DNA from: Variovorax soli NBRC 106424
Lineage (GTDB): Bacteria > Pseudomonadota > Gammaproteobacteria > Burkholderiales > Burkholderiaceae_C
Length of the DNA: 64,000 nt
Direction of reading: 5' to 3'
Assembly (NCBI RefSeq): GCF_001591385.1
Contig: NZ_BCUU01000007.1
Location: forward strand, 30,400 to 94,399
Both the position numbers and the translations under genes were made by a program. The notes beneath the pieces were generated by a model. That model ran no database searches. It saw only the letters and a list, made by a program, of their open reading frames with translations, and had not been told where the DNA came from. How positions within the stretch are numbered: the stretch's first letter is position 1; each line of letters begins with the position of its first letter. Below, one piece after another: positions 56,569-64,000 of this stretch.

Positions 56569-57366
56569 TCATCGTCCGGGAAAGACGGGCGCGCGCTTTT
56601 GCAGGAAAGCAGCGACGCCTTCGGCGAATTCGGGCCGGTCGATCAGCTCGCGCTGGCGTTCGCTTTCGTAATGCAGCTGCTCGGGCAGCGTGTGGCGCGC
56701 CGAGGCTTCCAGCGCGCGCCGCGCCTCGACCACCGCGTGCGCGGGCAGCCGGGCCAGTCGCTGGGCGATCTTCTGCGCCTCGAGCAGCAGCAGGTCGTCC
56801 TCGAAGCTGGCCCAGATCAATCCCCACTGCACGGCCAGCTCGGCGCTCACCCGTTCGTCCAGCAGCGCCATGCCCATGGCGCGTGCCGGGCCCACCAGGC
56901 GCGGGATGGCCCAGGTGCAGCCCAGGTCCGGCACGATGCCCAGCTTGGGCAGGAAGGGCAGGTAGAAGTACGCGCTCTTTGCCGCAATGACGATGTCGCA
57001 GGCCAGCGCCACGCCCACGCCGGCGCCGGCGGCCGCGCCGTTGACGGCGCACAGCACCGGCACCGGCATGCTGCGCAGGTCCTCGATGAGCGGATGGCTC
57101 AGTTCCTGCATCCAGCGCGCGGTGGCATCGCCCAGGCTGGGGCCGCTCGCATCGCGCCCGCCCATCGAACTCAGGTCGGCGCCCACGCAGAAGGCCTTGC
57201 CCACGCCTGTCAGGATGAGGGCGCGCACGCTGCGGTCATCGCGCACGCGGGCCAGGGCGGCGCGCAGTTCCTGCTGAAGCTCGGCGGCGATCGGGTTGAG
57301 CTTGTGCGGCAGGTTCAGGCTCAGGGTGGCAATGCCGTCCTGGGTTTCATGCACAACCGTGGACAT
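56569..57366 (-). CDS. enoyl-CoA hydratase/isomerase family protein
   Basis: This 265-residue crotonase-fold enzyme has an oxyanion-hole segment ALILTGVGKAFCVGADLSSM and AVNGAAAGAGVGVALACDIV, which binds CoA. IVPDLGCTWAIPRLVGPARA carries the position of a catalytic acid. ERVSAELAVQWGLIW and a C-terminal FAEGVAAFLQKRAPVFPGR complete the fold. The acidic residue pattern is typical of hydratases in fatty-acid or phenylacetate degradation, but the substrate is not clear. A longer frame extends upstream to 57759 without conserved content. Confidence 0.9.
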   Translation of the reverse strand: MSTVVHETQDGIATLSLNLPHKLNPIAAELQQELRAALARVRDDRSVRALILTGVGKAFCVGADLSSMGGRDASGPSLGDATARWMQELSHPLIEDLRSMPVPVLCAVNGAAAGAGVGVALACDIVIAAKSAYFYLPFLPKLGIVPDLGCTWAIPRLVGPARAMGMALLDERVSAELAVQWGLIWASFEDDLLLLEAQKIAQRLARLPAHAVVEARRALEASARHTLPEQLHYESERQRELIDRPEFAEGVAAFLQKRAPVFPGR

Positions 57367-57422
57367 CGGGTTCGACTCCTTGGGAAACAAGGGGTCGAGG
57401 TTCGGCCGCGGCCGGCAGGGGG

Positions 57423-57749
57423 TCAAGCCGGGGACAACCCCTGCGCGAAAAGTCGCGGGTGCGACGCGCCTGCGTTCCCGGGCGTGGCAGGCACCGGCAT
57501 GGCTGCAGGCAAGGCGTGCGAGACGGCGATGCTGGCCGCCTCGATGGCCGACACCAGCACCCGGCGGTGGATGTCGCCGACGAAGCGCTCGCCCGGCTCC
57601 AGCACCAGGTCGCGCGGGTCGTCGTCCAGGGTCAGCCAGACGCAGCCGCTCTGGCATTCGATGCCCACGCCGGCGATGTCGGCCACCGTGAAGATGGCAT
57701 GGCGCGGCAGTTCGATCTTGAAGGTGGAGAGGGGGTCGGTGGTGCGCAT
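57423..57749 (-). CDS. DUF2917 family protein
   Basis: This 108-residue protein has LPRHAIFTVADIAGVGIECQ, SGCVWLTLDDDPRDLVLEPG and ERFVGDIHRRVLVSAIEA, the cupin-like DUF2917 pattern common in Burkholderiales. The ATG at 57749 follows AAGGAGTG. It diverges from a LysR regulator, a frequent arrangement for this family, so it is probably the regulator's target. Its function is unknown. Confidence 0.85.
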   Translation of the reverse strand: MRTTDPLSTFKIELPRHAIFTVADIAGVGIECQSGCVWLTLDDDPRDLVLEPGERFVGDIHRRVLVSAIEAASIAVSHALPAAMPVPATPGNAGASHPRLFAQGLSPA

Positions 57750-57767
57750 GGGAAAACACTCCTTCGC

Positions 57768-57786
57768 ATTCATCATGAGAATGAAT
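57768..57786. promoter_or_regulatory. inverted repeat between DUF2917 and LysR genes
   Basis: ATTCAT-N7-ATGAAT is a perfect 6-base dyad in the 85-base gap shared by the two divergent genes. Its size and position suit a LysR-type operator, although the 19-base span also recalls a Fur box. Confidence 0.5.
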
Positions 57787-57834
57787 ATAGTCAGCACCCC
57801 TTCAAAGTTCACACGCTGATTCGGAACTCGTTGC

Positions 57835-58770
57835 ATGCGCAGTGAGAATGCAAAACCGGTCTCCTACGCCCACGACCTGCCGCCGCTGGAGCTGCTGCGC
57901 AGCTTCGAGGCCGCGGCACGCGCCCTGAGCTTTACCAAGGCGGCGGAAGAACTCCACCTGACCCAGTCGGCCGTGAGCCGCCAGATCGCGCAGCTGGAAG
58001 ACAGCCTGGGCGTGCCGCTGTTCGAGCGGCGCCACCGCGCCATCGTGCTCACCGAGGCGGGGCGCATCTTCCAGCGCGCCGCGGTCGAATGCCTCGAGCG
58101 CCTGCGCGACGCCACCGCGCGCCTGCGCAGCGTGCCGGCGCCGCGCCAGGTGGCCATGACCTGCACGCCGGGCTTCGCCTCGCTCTGGCTCATTCCGCGC
58201 ATGGCGCACTTCACCGCCAGCCATTCGCAGGTGGACGTGCGGGTGTCGGCCTCGCTGGAGGTGGTCGACGACCTGGACCGCGCCCGGCTCGACCTGGCCG
58301 TGCGCTTCGTGGCGCTCAGCCGCGGCAGCGGGCCGGCGCTGTTCGAGGAATCGGTGATGCCGCTGTGCGCGCCCCGGCTGGCTTCACAGCTGCGCGAGCC
58401 GGCAGACCTGGCCCAGCAGACCCTGCTGACGATCGATGCCCCCGGCATGAGCGATGCGCTGACGCTCGACTGGGACCCCTGGCTCGAAATCATGCAGCTC
58501 AAGGACCTGCGCATGAAAAGCACCGTGCGCTTCAACCACTACACCGATGCGGTGGCGGCGGCCATGGCCGGGCAGGGCGTGGTGATCGGCCGCATGCCGC
58601 TGCTGGCCGAGCTGGTGCGCGAAGGGCGCCTGGTGGCGCCGTTCGGGGCGGGCGCGTCGTCGAGCCGCGGCTACTTCATCGAGACATCGCGGCGCGGCGC
58701 GGCCAACCCCGATGCGCAGAACTTCATCCGCTGGCTGCGGGCCGAGGCGGAGCTGGCGCGCGCGTCCTGA
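57835..58770 (+). CDS. LysR-family transcriptional regulator
   Basis: This 311-residue regulator has an N-terminal helix-turn-helix (LRSFEAAARALSFTKAAEEL, HLTQSAVSRQIAQLEDSLGV, LFERRHRAIVLTEAGR). A periplasmic-binding-like effector domain follows (about 105-300). The GcvA-like subgroup is suggested by FTKAAEELHLTQSAVSRQI and SLGVPLFERRHRA. The effector is unknown. The divergent DUF2917 gene is the likely target. Confidence 0.92.
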   Translation: MRSENAKPVSYAHDLPPLELLRSFEAAARALSFTKAAEELHLTQSAVSRQIAQLEDSLGVPLFERRHRAIVLTEAGRIFQRAAVECLERLRDATARLRSVPAPRQVAMTCTPGFASLWLIPRMAHFTASHSQVDVRVSASLEVVDDLDRARLDLAVRFVALSRGSGPALFEESVMPLCAPRLASQLREPADLAQQTLLTIDAPGMSDALTLDWDPWLEIMQLKDLRMKSTVRFNHYTDAVAAAMAGQGVVIGRMPLLAELVREGRLVAPFGAGASSSRGYFIETSRRGAANPDAQNFIRWLRAEAELARAS

Positions 58771-58793
58771 GCCGTTGGCCGCCGGACGATGCG

Positions 58794-59828
58794 TCACAGC
58801 AGGCGGTCGGCGTTGTCCAGCAGGTTGGCCGCGTGCGGCAGGTCGGCCCGGGCCACCTTCAGGATGGCCAGGGCGCGCTGCTGCGGCGGGTTGCCCGGCA
58901 CGCGCGCCACGCGAAATTCCAGCGAATGGCTTTCGGCCTCGTCACCCACACCGTGCTGCACCACCACGTTCATGCGGTCGATGCGTCGCGTCAGGCTGGA
59001 GACCTGCAGCAGCTCGCCGGCGTTGCCGAAGGCGCTGCACAGCGTGTCGAGCTGGCGCGACAGGACTTCGGAGCGCGGGCCCAGGGCCTGCAGCCGGCGC
59101 TCGTTCTCCTCGGCCTCGGCGCGCACGCGCGCGAGTTCGCCCGGGTCGCCCGCCCCGCCGGGTTCATCGGCGCCGACCATGCCGCGCAGCCCCGCGCCCT
59201 GGCGCTCGAGCAGGCGCAGCCGGGTGGCGAGCAGCGCGCGCTCCTGCTCCAGGTCTTCCCGCAGCGAGGTGTCGGCTGCGACCTTGGCCAGGCCCTCGAT
59301 GGCGATCTGGTCGATCATGCGCTGCGTCACCTCCTCGCGCAGGCCGTCCTCGTCCACGCCGCACAGGCGGATGAGGTGGTCGGAAAAGCCCAGCGTGGTC
59401 TGCGGCACGTCCGAACGGGTCTGCTCGCCCACGCGCGCCACGCCGAGCGTGTTGCGCTCGTTCATCGTCATGCCCATCACCGCGTAGGCCGTGCTGGCGC
59501 CGGGGTTGGCATCGAAGAAGTCATGCAGCGCCCGCGAACGCGCCAGCACGTGGTTGATGTCATCCGGTGCCGCGAAATAGGCACGCACATAGGGGTCGGT
59601 GGACCACGCCGCCGTGCTGGCCTGGTGGGCGCGCGGCACGCTGGCGACGAGTTCGCCGATGTGCGAGAGCGCCGGGGCCATCGCGGCTGCCAGGCGGGCC
59701 TCGCAGCGCGGCGCCAGGCGCAGGCGCGAATGCATTGCCACCACGCGCTCCACCATCTGGCGCAGGCGCGGGTCGTGCGGGGTGCGGTCCTTGTCCTTGC
59801 CGCCGAACAGGCGGCCGATCAGGCCCAT
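58794..59828 (-). CDS. uncharacterised protein with coiled coil
   Basis: This 344-residue protein is not one I recognise. It begins MGLIGRLFGGKDKDRT, with no signal peptide or membrane helix. Residues about 180-265 are rich in Leu, Arg and Glu in heptad-like order (LREDLEQERALLATRLRLLE, ARVRAEAEENERRLQALG), suggesting a coiled coil. It ends with a predicted strand region (HSLEFRVARVPGNPPQQRAL) and has few cysteines. It is the last gene of a minus-strand run after the RRM protein (26-base gap). The long frame on this strand matches the regional codon bias. Confidence 0.75.
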   Translation of the reverse strand: MGLIGRLFGGKDKDRTPHDPRLRQMVERVVAMHSRLRLAPRCEARLAAAMAPALSHIGELVASVPRAHQASTAAWSTDPYVRAYFAAPDDINHVLARSRALHDFFDANPGASTAYAVMGMTMNERNTLGVARVGEQTRSDVPQTTLGFSDHLIRLCGVDEDGLREEVTQRMIDQIAIEGLAKVAADTSLREDLEQERALLATRLRLLERQGAGLRGMVGADEPGGAGDPGELARVRAEAEENERRLQALGPRSEVLSRQLDTLCSAFGNAGELLQVSSLTRRIDRMNVVVQHGVGDEAESHSLEFRVARVPGNPPQQRALAILKVARADLPHAANLLDNADRLL

Positions 59829-59854
59829 GGGGTCGAACTCTTGGCGCGGTGCGC

Positions 59855-60109
59855 TCAGGCGAAGTTGTCGCGCATCACCTGCACGGTGAGCTTGCGGTGC
59901 TTCCAGAACAGGTCCTGGATGCGCGGTGCGACCAGCGCCAACCCTTCGGGCGAGGCCTCACCGAAGGTGAAGATGGCGGCGGGCCGCGAGCCGTCGCCGG
60001 GCACCCGTTCGATCGAATCGAACTTGGGGAAGCCGTACTTGGTCAGCAGCTCCTGCAGTTCCTCGTCGGTGGTCTTGTCCTCGATGTTTCCAATCCAGAG
60101 GCGTGCCAT
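59855..60109 (-). CDS. small RNA-binding protein, RRM type
   Basis: This 84-residue protein has a single RNA-recognition motif. RNP2 is LWIGNI at residues 4-9, followed by EDKTTDEELQELLTKYGF, a beta-alpha-beta region, and RPAAIFTF as the RNP1-like strand. It is shorter than eukaryotic RRMs but similar to bacterial cold-shock-like RRM proteins. AAGGAGATCCGC precedes the ATG. It lies between sulP and the uncharacterised gene, all on one strand. Confidence 0.86.
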   Translation of the reverse strand: MARLWIGNIEDKTTDEELQELLTKYGFPKFDSIERVPGDGSRPAAIFTFGEASPEGLALVAPRIQDLFWKHRKLTVQVMRDNFA

Positions 60110-60141
60110 GCGGATCTCCTTGATGTCGAAGGTGGCGGGCG

Positions 60142-61905
60142 CTACCCCATGATAGGAGCGCCGCCCGCGTCTGACGGTCTTTTTTCTGAAACCTGCGACT
60201 GGTAGGCGGCCACCGCTTCTTCCACCGTGGGATGGAAGGTGGCCGCCCCGAAGCGCTCGAACAGGCCGAAGCGCTTGAGCTTGTCCTTCACCGGGTCCTT
60301 CATCTCGGCAAAGCACAGTTCGATGCCCCGGCCCTGCAGTTCCTCGTCCAGCTCGGCGAGCATGTCGGACGAGGTCACGTCCACGCTGGTGACGGGTTCG
60401 GCCGCCACCACCACCCATCGCACCGGCGTGGGCGACTCGGCCACCGCCGCCAGCACCTTCTCGCGGAACAGCTCGGCATTGGCGAAGAAAAGCGGCGCAT
60501 CCCAGCGAAACAGCACCAGGCCGGACACGCGCCTGGCATCCGGATAGCGGGTGATGTCGTGATAGCCGCCGATGCCGGGCACCTTGCCCATCACCGCCGT
60601 GTGGGGGCGCCAGCCGTCCCACAGGAATTCGATCACCGCGATCAGCACCGCGATGAGGATGCCCTGGATGGCCCCGAACACCGCCACGCCCGCAAAGCAC
60701 GCCACGGACAGCCAGAACTCCCAGCGCTGGATGCGGTACAGGCGCCCCAGGTCGCGAAACTCGAAGAGCCCCAGCGCCGCCGCGATCACCACCGCGGCCA
60801 GCGCCGAGCTCGGCAGGTTCTTGAGCAGGTTGGGCGCGGCGAACAGCAGGGCCGCAATGGCCAGCGCACCCACCACGCCGGTGAGCTGCGAGCGCGCACC
60901 GGCCGATTCGGCCACCGGCGTGCGCGACGAACTGCTGCTGATCGGCATGCCCTGGAAGAAGCCGGCCGCGAGGTTGGCGGCGCCCAGGCCCACCATTTCC
61001 TGGTTCGGGTCCACCGGCGTGCGCAGCCGCGCGGCATACACCCGCGAGAGCACGCTGGTGTCGGCAAAGGCCACCAGCGCCACCGCCACGCCGCCCAGCA
61101 GCACCGGCTGCAGGTCGGCCCAGCCGATGATCGGCAGGGCCGGCGCCGGCAGGCCCTGCGGCAGCGGCCCCAGCACGGCCAGGCCCGCGCGCTCGTGCAG
61201 GTCCAGCAGGCCCGACACCACCGTGGCGCCCAGCACGGCGATCAGCACCGAGGGCAGGCGCGGAAAGCGCTTGAGCAGCAGGATGACCGCCAGCGTGCCG
61301 GCGCCCACGGCCAGCGAAGCCGGCAAGGTCTTGCCGTCCATCACGGCCTCGGCGAATCCGGCGATCTGCCGCAAAGGCCCGTCCGCGTTCACCGAGAAGC
61401 CGAAGAGCTTGGGCAGCTGGCTCAGCAGCACGGTGAATGCGATGCCGTTCATGTAGCCGTAGCGGATGGGCTTGGAAAGCAGCTCGGTGATGAAGCCCAG
61501 TTTGGCCAGCCCGGCGACGATGCACACGAGACCGGAGACCAGCGCCATGGCGCTGGCCAAGGCCACCGCACGTGCGGGATCGCCGGCGGCCAACGGCGCG
61601 ACGACGGCCAGGATGAGTGCCGCCAGCGCCGAGTCGGGGCCCAGCACCAGGATGCGGCTCGGGCCGAAGATCGCATAGGCCAGCAGCGGAACGATGGTGG
61701 CGTACAGGCCGTAGATGCCGCCGATGCCCGACGCTTCGGCGTATGCGATGCCCGCCGGCACCAGCATGGTGGTGAGCACCAGGCCGGCCACGATGTCGTG
61801 CCGCAGCCAGGCCGGGTCGTACGCGCGCAGCAGCCGCAGGCCAGGCAGCCAGTGCAGCAGCGGCGGCGACCGCGCGCCGCCTTCGGCGCTCGCGGGGATG
61901 GTCAA
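60142..61905 (-). CDS. SulP-family anion transporter with STAS domain
   Basis: This 587-residue protein starts at TTG 61905, one base after the ppk2 stop. The membrane part (about 1-430) has HDIVAGLVLTTMLVPAGIAY, YGLYATIVPLLAYAIFGPSR and LGAANLAAGFFQGMPIS. A cytoplasmic STAS domain follows (about 440-560; LVLFRWDAPLFFANAELFRE). SulP members move sulfate, bicarbonate or dicarboxylates; the substrate cannot be read here. The near-zero spacing to ppk2 points to one operon. Confidence 0.9.
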   Translation of the reverse strand: MTIPASAEGGARSPPLLHWLPGLRLLRAYDPAWLRHDIVAGLVLTTMLVPAGIAYAEASGIGGIYGLYATIVPLLAYAIFGPSRILVLGPDSALAALILAVVAPLAAGDPARAVALASAMALVSGLVCIVAGLAKLGFITELLSKPIRYGYMNGIAFTVLLSQLPKLFGFSVNADGPLRQIAGFAEAVMDGKTLPASLAVGAGTLAVILLLKRFPRLPSVLIAVLGATVVSGLLDLHERAGLAVLGPLPQGLPAPALPIIGWADLQPVLLGGVAVALVAFADTSVLSRVYAARLRTPVDPNQEMVGLGAANLAAGFFQGMPISSSSSRTPVAESAGARSQLTGVVGALAIAALLFAAPNLLKNLPSSALAAVVIAAALGLFEFRDLGRLYRIQRWEFWLSVACFAGVAVFGAIQGILIAVLIAVIEFLWDGWRPHTAVMGKVPGIGGYHDITRYPDARRVSGLVLFRWDAPLFFANAELFREKVLAAVAESPTPVRWVVVAAEPVTSVDVTSSDMLAELDEELQGRGIELCFAEMKDPVKDKLKRFGLFERFGAATFHPTVEEAVAAYQSQVSEKRPSDAGGAPIMG

Positions 61906-61906
61906 G

Positions 61907-62791
61907 TCAGAAGACCTCGGGGACGAACTTGCAGACGTAGTCCGGCCGCGAGCTGGTCTTGATGCGCCGCTTGGGCAGCTTGATCTTCTCGCGCGGAACC
62001 TCTTCGTACGGAATCTGGCTGAGCATGTGGCGGATCAGGTTCAGCCGGGCGCGCTTCTTGTCGTCCGAGCGCACCACGTACCAGGGCGCCCACGGGGAAT
62101 CGGTGGTCTTGAACATGTCGTCGCGGGCGCGCGAGTAGTCGTCCCAGCGGGTGTAGGACTTGATGTCCATGGGCGAGAGCTTCCAGATCTTGCGGCCGTC
62201 CTCGATGCGGCCCATGAGCCGGCGCGTCTGCTCCTCGGGGTTCACCTCGAGCCAGTACTTGAGCAGGATGATCCCGGAGTCGACGATGGCCCGCTCCACC
62301 AGCGGCGTGCCCTGCAGGAAGCGCTTGGACTGCTCTTCGGTGCAAAAGCCCATCACCCGCTCCACGCCGGCGCGGTTGTACCAGCTGCGGTCGAAGATGA
62401 CGATCTCGCCCGCGGCCGGCAGGTGGCCCATGTAGCGCTGGAAGTACATCTGCGACTTCTGCCGCTCGGTGGGTGCGGGCAGCGCGATCACCCGGAACAC
62501 GCGCGGGCTGACCCGCTCGGTGATCGCCTTGATGGTGCCGCCCTTGCCGGCGCCGTCGCGCCCTTCGAACACCACGCAGACTTTCAGGCCCGCGTGCTTG
62601 ACCCATTCCTGCAGCTTGACCAGCTCGATGTGCAGGTCCTTCAGGGCCTTGTCGTATTCCTTGTTCGACAAGGGCTCGCGCTTGCCGCCTTCGGGTGCCG
62701 GCTCCGCGTCGTCGCTCGACGCGGGGGGAGCCTGCAGAACATCCTCGTCCAAGCCGGCGCCCTGCCTGGCGCCCTTCCTGCCTTTGGCCAT
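61907..62791 (-). CDS. ppk2: polyphosphate kinase 2 (class I type)
   Basis: This 294-residue nucleotide kinase of the PPK2 family moves phosphate between polyphosphate and nucleotides. A disordered basic or acidic N-terminus of about 40 residues leads to LSNKEYDKALKDLHIELVKL. Walker A GRDGAGKGGTIKAI is at 77-90, Walker B IFDRSWYNRAGVERV at 132-146, and the basic end is REKIKLPKRRIK. The single domain and the length suggest class I, which favours NDP formation or PPi-driven activity, but the class is inferred. A longer in-frame start at 62869 adds no family sequence. Confidence 0.92.
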   Translation of the reverse strand: MAKGRKGARQGAGLDEDVLQAPPASSDDAEPAPEGGKREPLSNKEYDKALKDLHIELVKLQEWVKHAGLKVCVVFEGRDGAGKGGTIKAITERVSPRVFRVIALPAPTERQKSQMYFQRYMGHLPAAGEIVIFDRSWYNRAGVERVMGFCTEEQSKRFLQGTPLVERAIVDSGIILLKYWLEVNPEEQTRRLMGRIEDGRKIWKLSPMDIKSYTRWDDYSRARDDMFKTTDSPWAPWYVVRSDDKKRARLNLIRHMLSQIPYEEVPREKIKLPKRRIKTSSRPDYVCKFVPEVF

Positions 62792-62935
62792 GGAGAAACT
62801 CCTCGTTCGACCGTCGCGCTGGCGTGTCTCTTGGCGGATGCCGCGCATGGCTCCCTGTGTCGATCCCACGGCCCGGTTGTCTCGCGCCCCGCGCCGACTG
62901 TCAAGAGCCAGGGCGGGGCGCCGGTGCCACGAGCC

Positions 62936-63832
62936 TCAGGGCACGTCGACCTTCTGCCAGCTGTCGTCCGGATCGAAGCGCGTCATCGCGCGCGCCGCGG
63001 CGTCGGTGCCCGAGCCCAGGTTCTTCTGGTAGACCACGCCGGCGTGGCTGACCATGAAGCTCATCACCCCCGACTCGCCCCAGCTCACCGGCCAGGCCAC
63101 CAGCGCGAAGCCCGCGCGCATGCGGTTGCCGATGAGGTAGCTGTAGGCGCCGCCCGGCGCATGCGGGCCTTGCGCCTTGAGGATCTTGTAGTGGTAGCCG
63201 TGGTAGCCCTCGCCCGGGCGGGCGCTGGCGAACAGCGGGCCCAGCGGGCTTTCCGGCTCGCCCGGCCTGGTGACCCAGTAGAGCCCGTCATGCTTGCCCG
63301 GCGAGCTGCCGAACTTCTGCGCGTACTCGAGCACGCCGTTCTTGTCCCGGTCGACCGAGGCGTACTCGCGCTGCGCGTCGTAGTACGCCAGCACGGCGTG
63401 CATGGCCGACAGCTCGTTGCGGCCGATGCGGCGCGTCTTCATCAGGTCCCGGCCCTCGCGCGGGTCGAAGTGCCAGCCGCCGGCGCCCTTGACGATGGGA
63501 ATGGGCAGCGTCCAGCCCGTGGTGCCGGCGCCAAGGTAGGCGCGGTTGTCGCCGTCCGCCACGACGCTGTGGCCCTTCGACCAGGATTCCAGGAAGGTGT
63601 AGATGTCCTCGCGGTCGATCTCGCCGGTGGGCACGAAGCGCTTCCAGTCGGCGCCCAGTACGGTGCGCAGCGCGGCCTCGTCGTTGTTGACGATGGCGTT
63701 GAAGAAGGCTTGCGACGCGGCCTCGGCGCTGGGGTAGTTCTGCTGCGCGGCCGCGGGCGTGCCGAAGCTCATGGCCAGCGCCGTGATGGCGGCGCCCGCC
63801 AGCGCGTGGATGCGGTATTGGATGTGTTGCAT
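62936..63832 (-). CDS. DUF2950 family exported protein
   Basis: This 298-residue protein has a signal peptide (ALAGAAITALAMSFGTPAAA, cleavage near residue 30). QNYPSAEAASQAFFNAIVNN, PLGPLFASARPGEGYHGYHY and the region from GGAYSYLIGNRMRAGFALVA to MSFMVSHAGVVYQKNLG match DUF2950. Its function is unknown. It is followed on the same strand by ppk2 after 144 bases and preceded by the DUF3300-type gene, its usual companion. I chose the start at MQHIQYR because 14 earlier residues do not look like a signal peptide. Confidence 0.88.
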   Translation of the reverse strand: MQHIQYRIHALAGAAITALAMSFGTPAAAQQNYPSAEAASQAFFNAIVNNDEAALRTVLGADWKRFVPTGEIDREDIYTFLESWSKGHSVVADGDNRAYLGAGTTGWTLPIPIVKGAGGWHFDPREGRDLMKTRRIGRNELSAMHAVLAYYDAQREYASVDRDKNGVLEYAQKFGSSPGKHDGLYWVTRPGEPESPLGPLFASARPGEGYHGYHYKILKAQGPHAPGGAYSYLIGNRMRAGFALVAWPVSWGESGVMSFMVSHAGVVYQKNLGSGTDAAARAMTRFDPDDSWQKVDVP

Positions 63833-63889
63833 GGTGATGTGAACCTCGCGAATGAGTGGTGCTGAAGTGGGCAATGGGTCGGCAGCGGC

Positions 63890-64000
63890 CTAGCGCCGTC
63901 CGCCCCGCCCGCCGCCGCCACCACCCCGGCCGCCACCACCATGGAAGCCTCCGCCGCCGCCGCGGCTGCCGCCGGAAAATCCGCCGCCACCCATCGACTG
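63890..64000 (-). CDS. glycine-rich C-terminal end, probably DUF3300 protein
   Basis: The last 111 bases encode 36 residues and a TAG stop, nearly all Gly with Ser, Phe, His and Arg (MGGGGFS, GGGFHGGGGR, ending GGRR). Such a tail is typical of DUF3300 proteins, which commonly sit directly before DUF2950 genes. The bulk of the gene lies outside the window, so the family name rests on the tail and the neighbour. The gap to the DUF2950 start is 57 bases. Confidence 0.6.
   Translation of the reverse strand, partial: QSMGGGGFSGGSRGGGGGFHGGGGRGGGGGGRGGRR

Overview
The window reads as ordinary chromosomal DNA of a GC-rich betaproteobacterium in the Burkholderiales, most likely family Comamonadaceae (Variovorax or a close relative). 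Reasons: strong G/C bias at third codon positions on both strands; hpf-ptsN-hprK next to fur, bamE and dapB; the betaproteobacterial type of glutamate-cysteine ligase; the split pntAA/pntAB/pntB transhydrogenase; and a DUF2917 gene divergent from a LysR gene. The genus is an inference. I see no rRNA, tRNA, CRISPR array, prophage, insertion sequence or plasmid gene.

Layout. 1-2247 (minus): a two-component module made of an OmpR-type response regulator, a small exported protein and a CHASE2 membrane sensor cut by the window edge. 2552-7251 (plus): three transhydrogenase genes, then a long-chain acyl-CoA ligase. 7333-12925: a complete peptide ABC transporter in the order permease, permease, ATPase, ATPase, binding protein. 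12996-16707: MTA/SAH nucleosidase, a MOSC protein and a molybdopterin-binding dehydrogenase subunit with no partner subunits. 16840-17829 (minus): CorA. 18092-20182: a UvrD/Rep helicase with a LexA-box-like sequence upstream. 20437-22336: hpf, ptsN, hprK, converging on fur. 22918-26121: bamE, dapB, an ExbB/ExbD-type pair and a small NTF2-like protein.

26149-37401 (minus) is a tight glycogen operon, transcribed alpha-glucosidase, glgB, glgX, glgC, glgA, glgP. It holds the main steps of glycogen synthesis, branching, debranching and phosphorolysis. 37634-43219 (plus): leuS, lptE, holA, proA. 43331-48994: gshA, kup, benE, gshB, so the two glutathione synthesis genes flank a potassium and a benzoate-type transporter.

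The right third is more accessory. It holds a TonB-dependent siderophore receptor with a Fur-box-like sequence, a class II glutamine amidotransferase with a DHA2 exporter, a zinc peptidase converging on a PPi-type phosphofructokinase, and a cysteine-rich small protein. Then come an enoyl-CoA hydratase, DUF2917/LysR, and a minus-strand set of ppk2, sulP, an RRM protein and an uncharacterised 344-residue protein. The DUF2950/DUF3300 pair is cut by the window end.

Two inverted copies of a GC-rich palindromic repeat lie at gene ends (about 16.74 and 46.67 kb). I found no clearly new multi-gene system. The best leads are the orphan molybdenum subunit beside a MOSC gene, the repeat family, the CHASE2 module's small exported protein, the serine microsatellite in exbB, the substituted nucleotide-site motif in the phosphofructokinase, and possible leaderless promoters.
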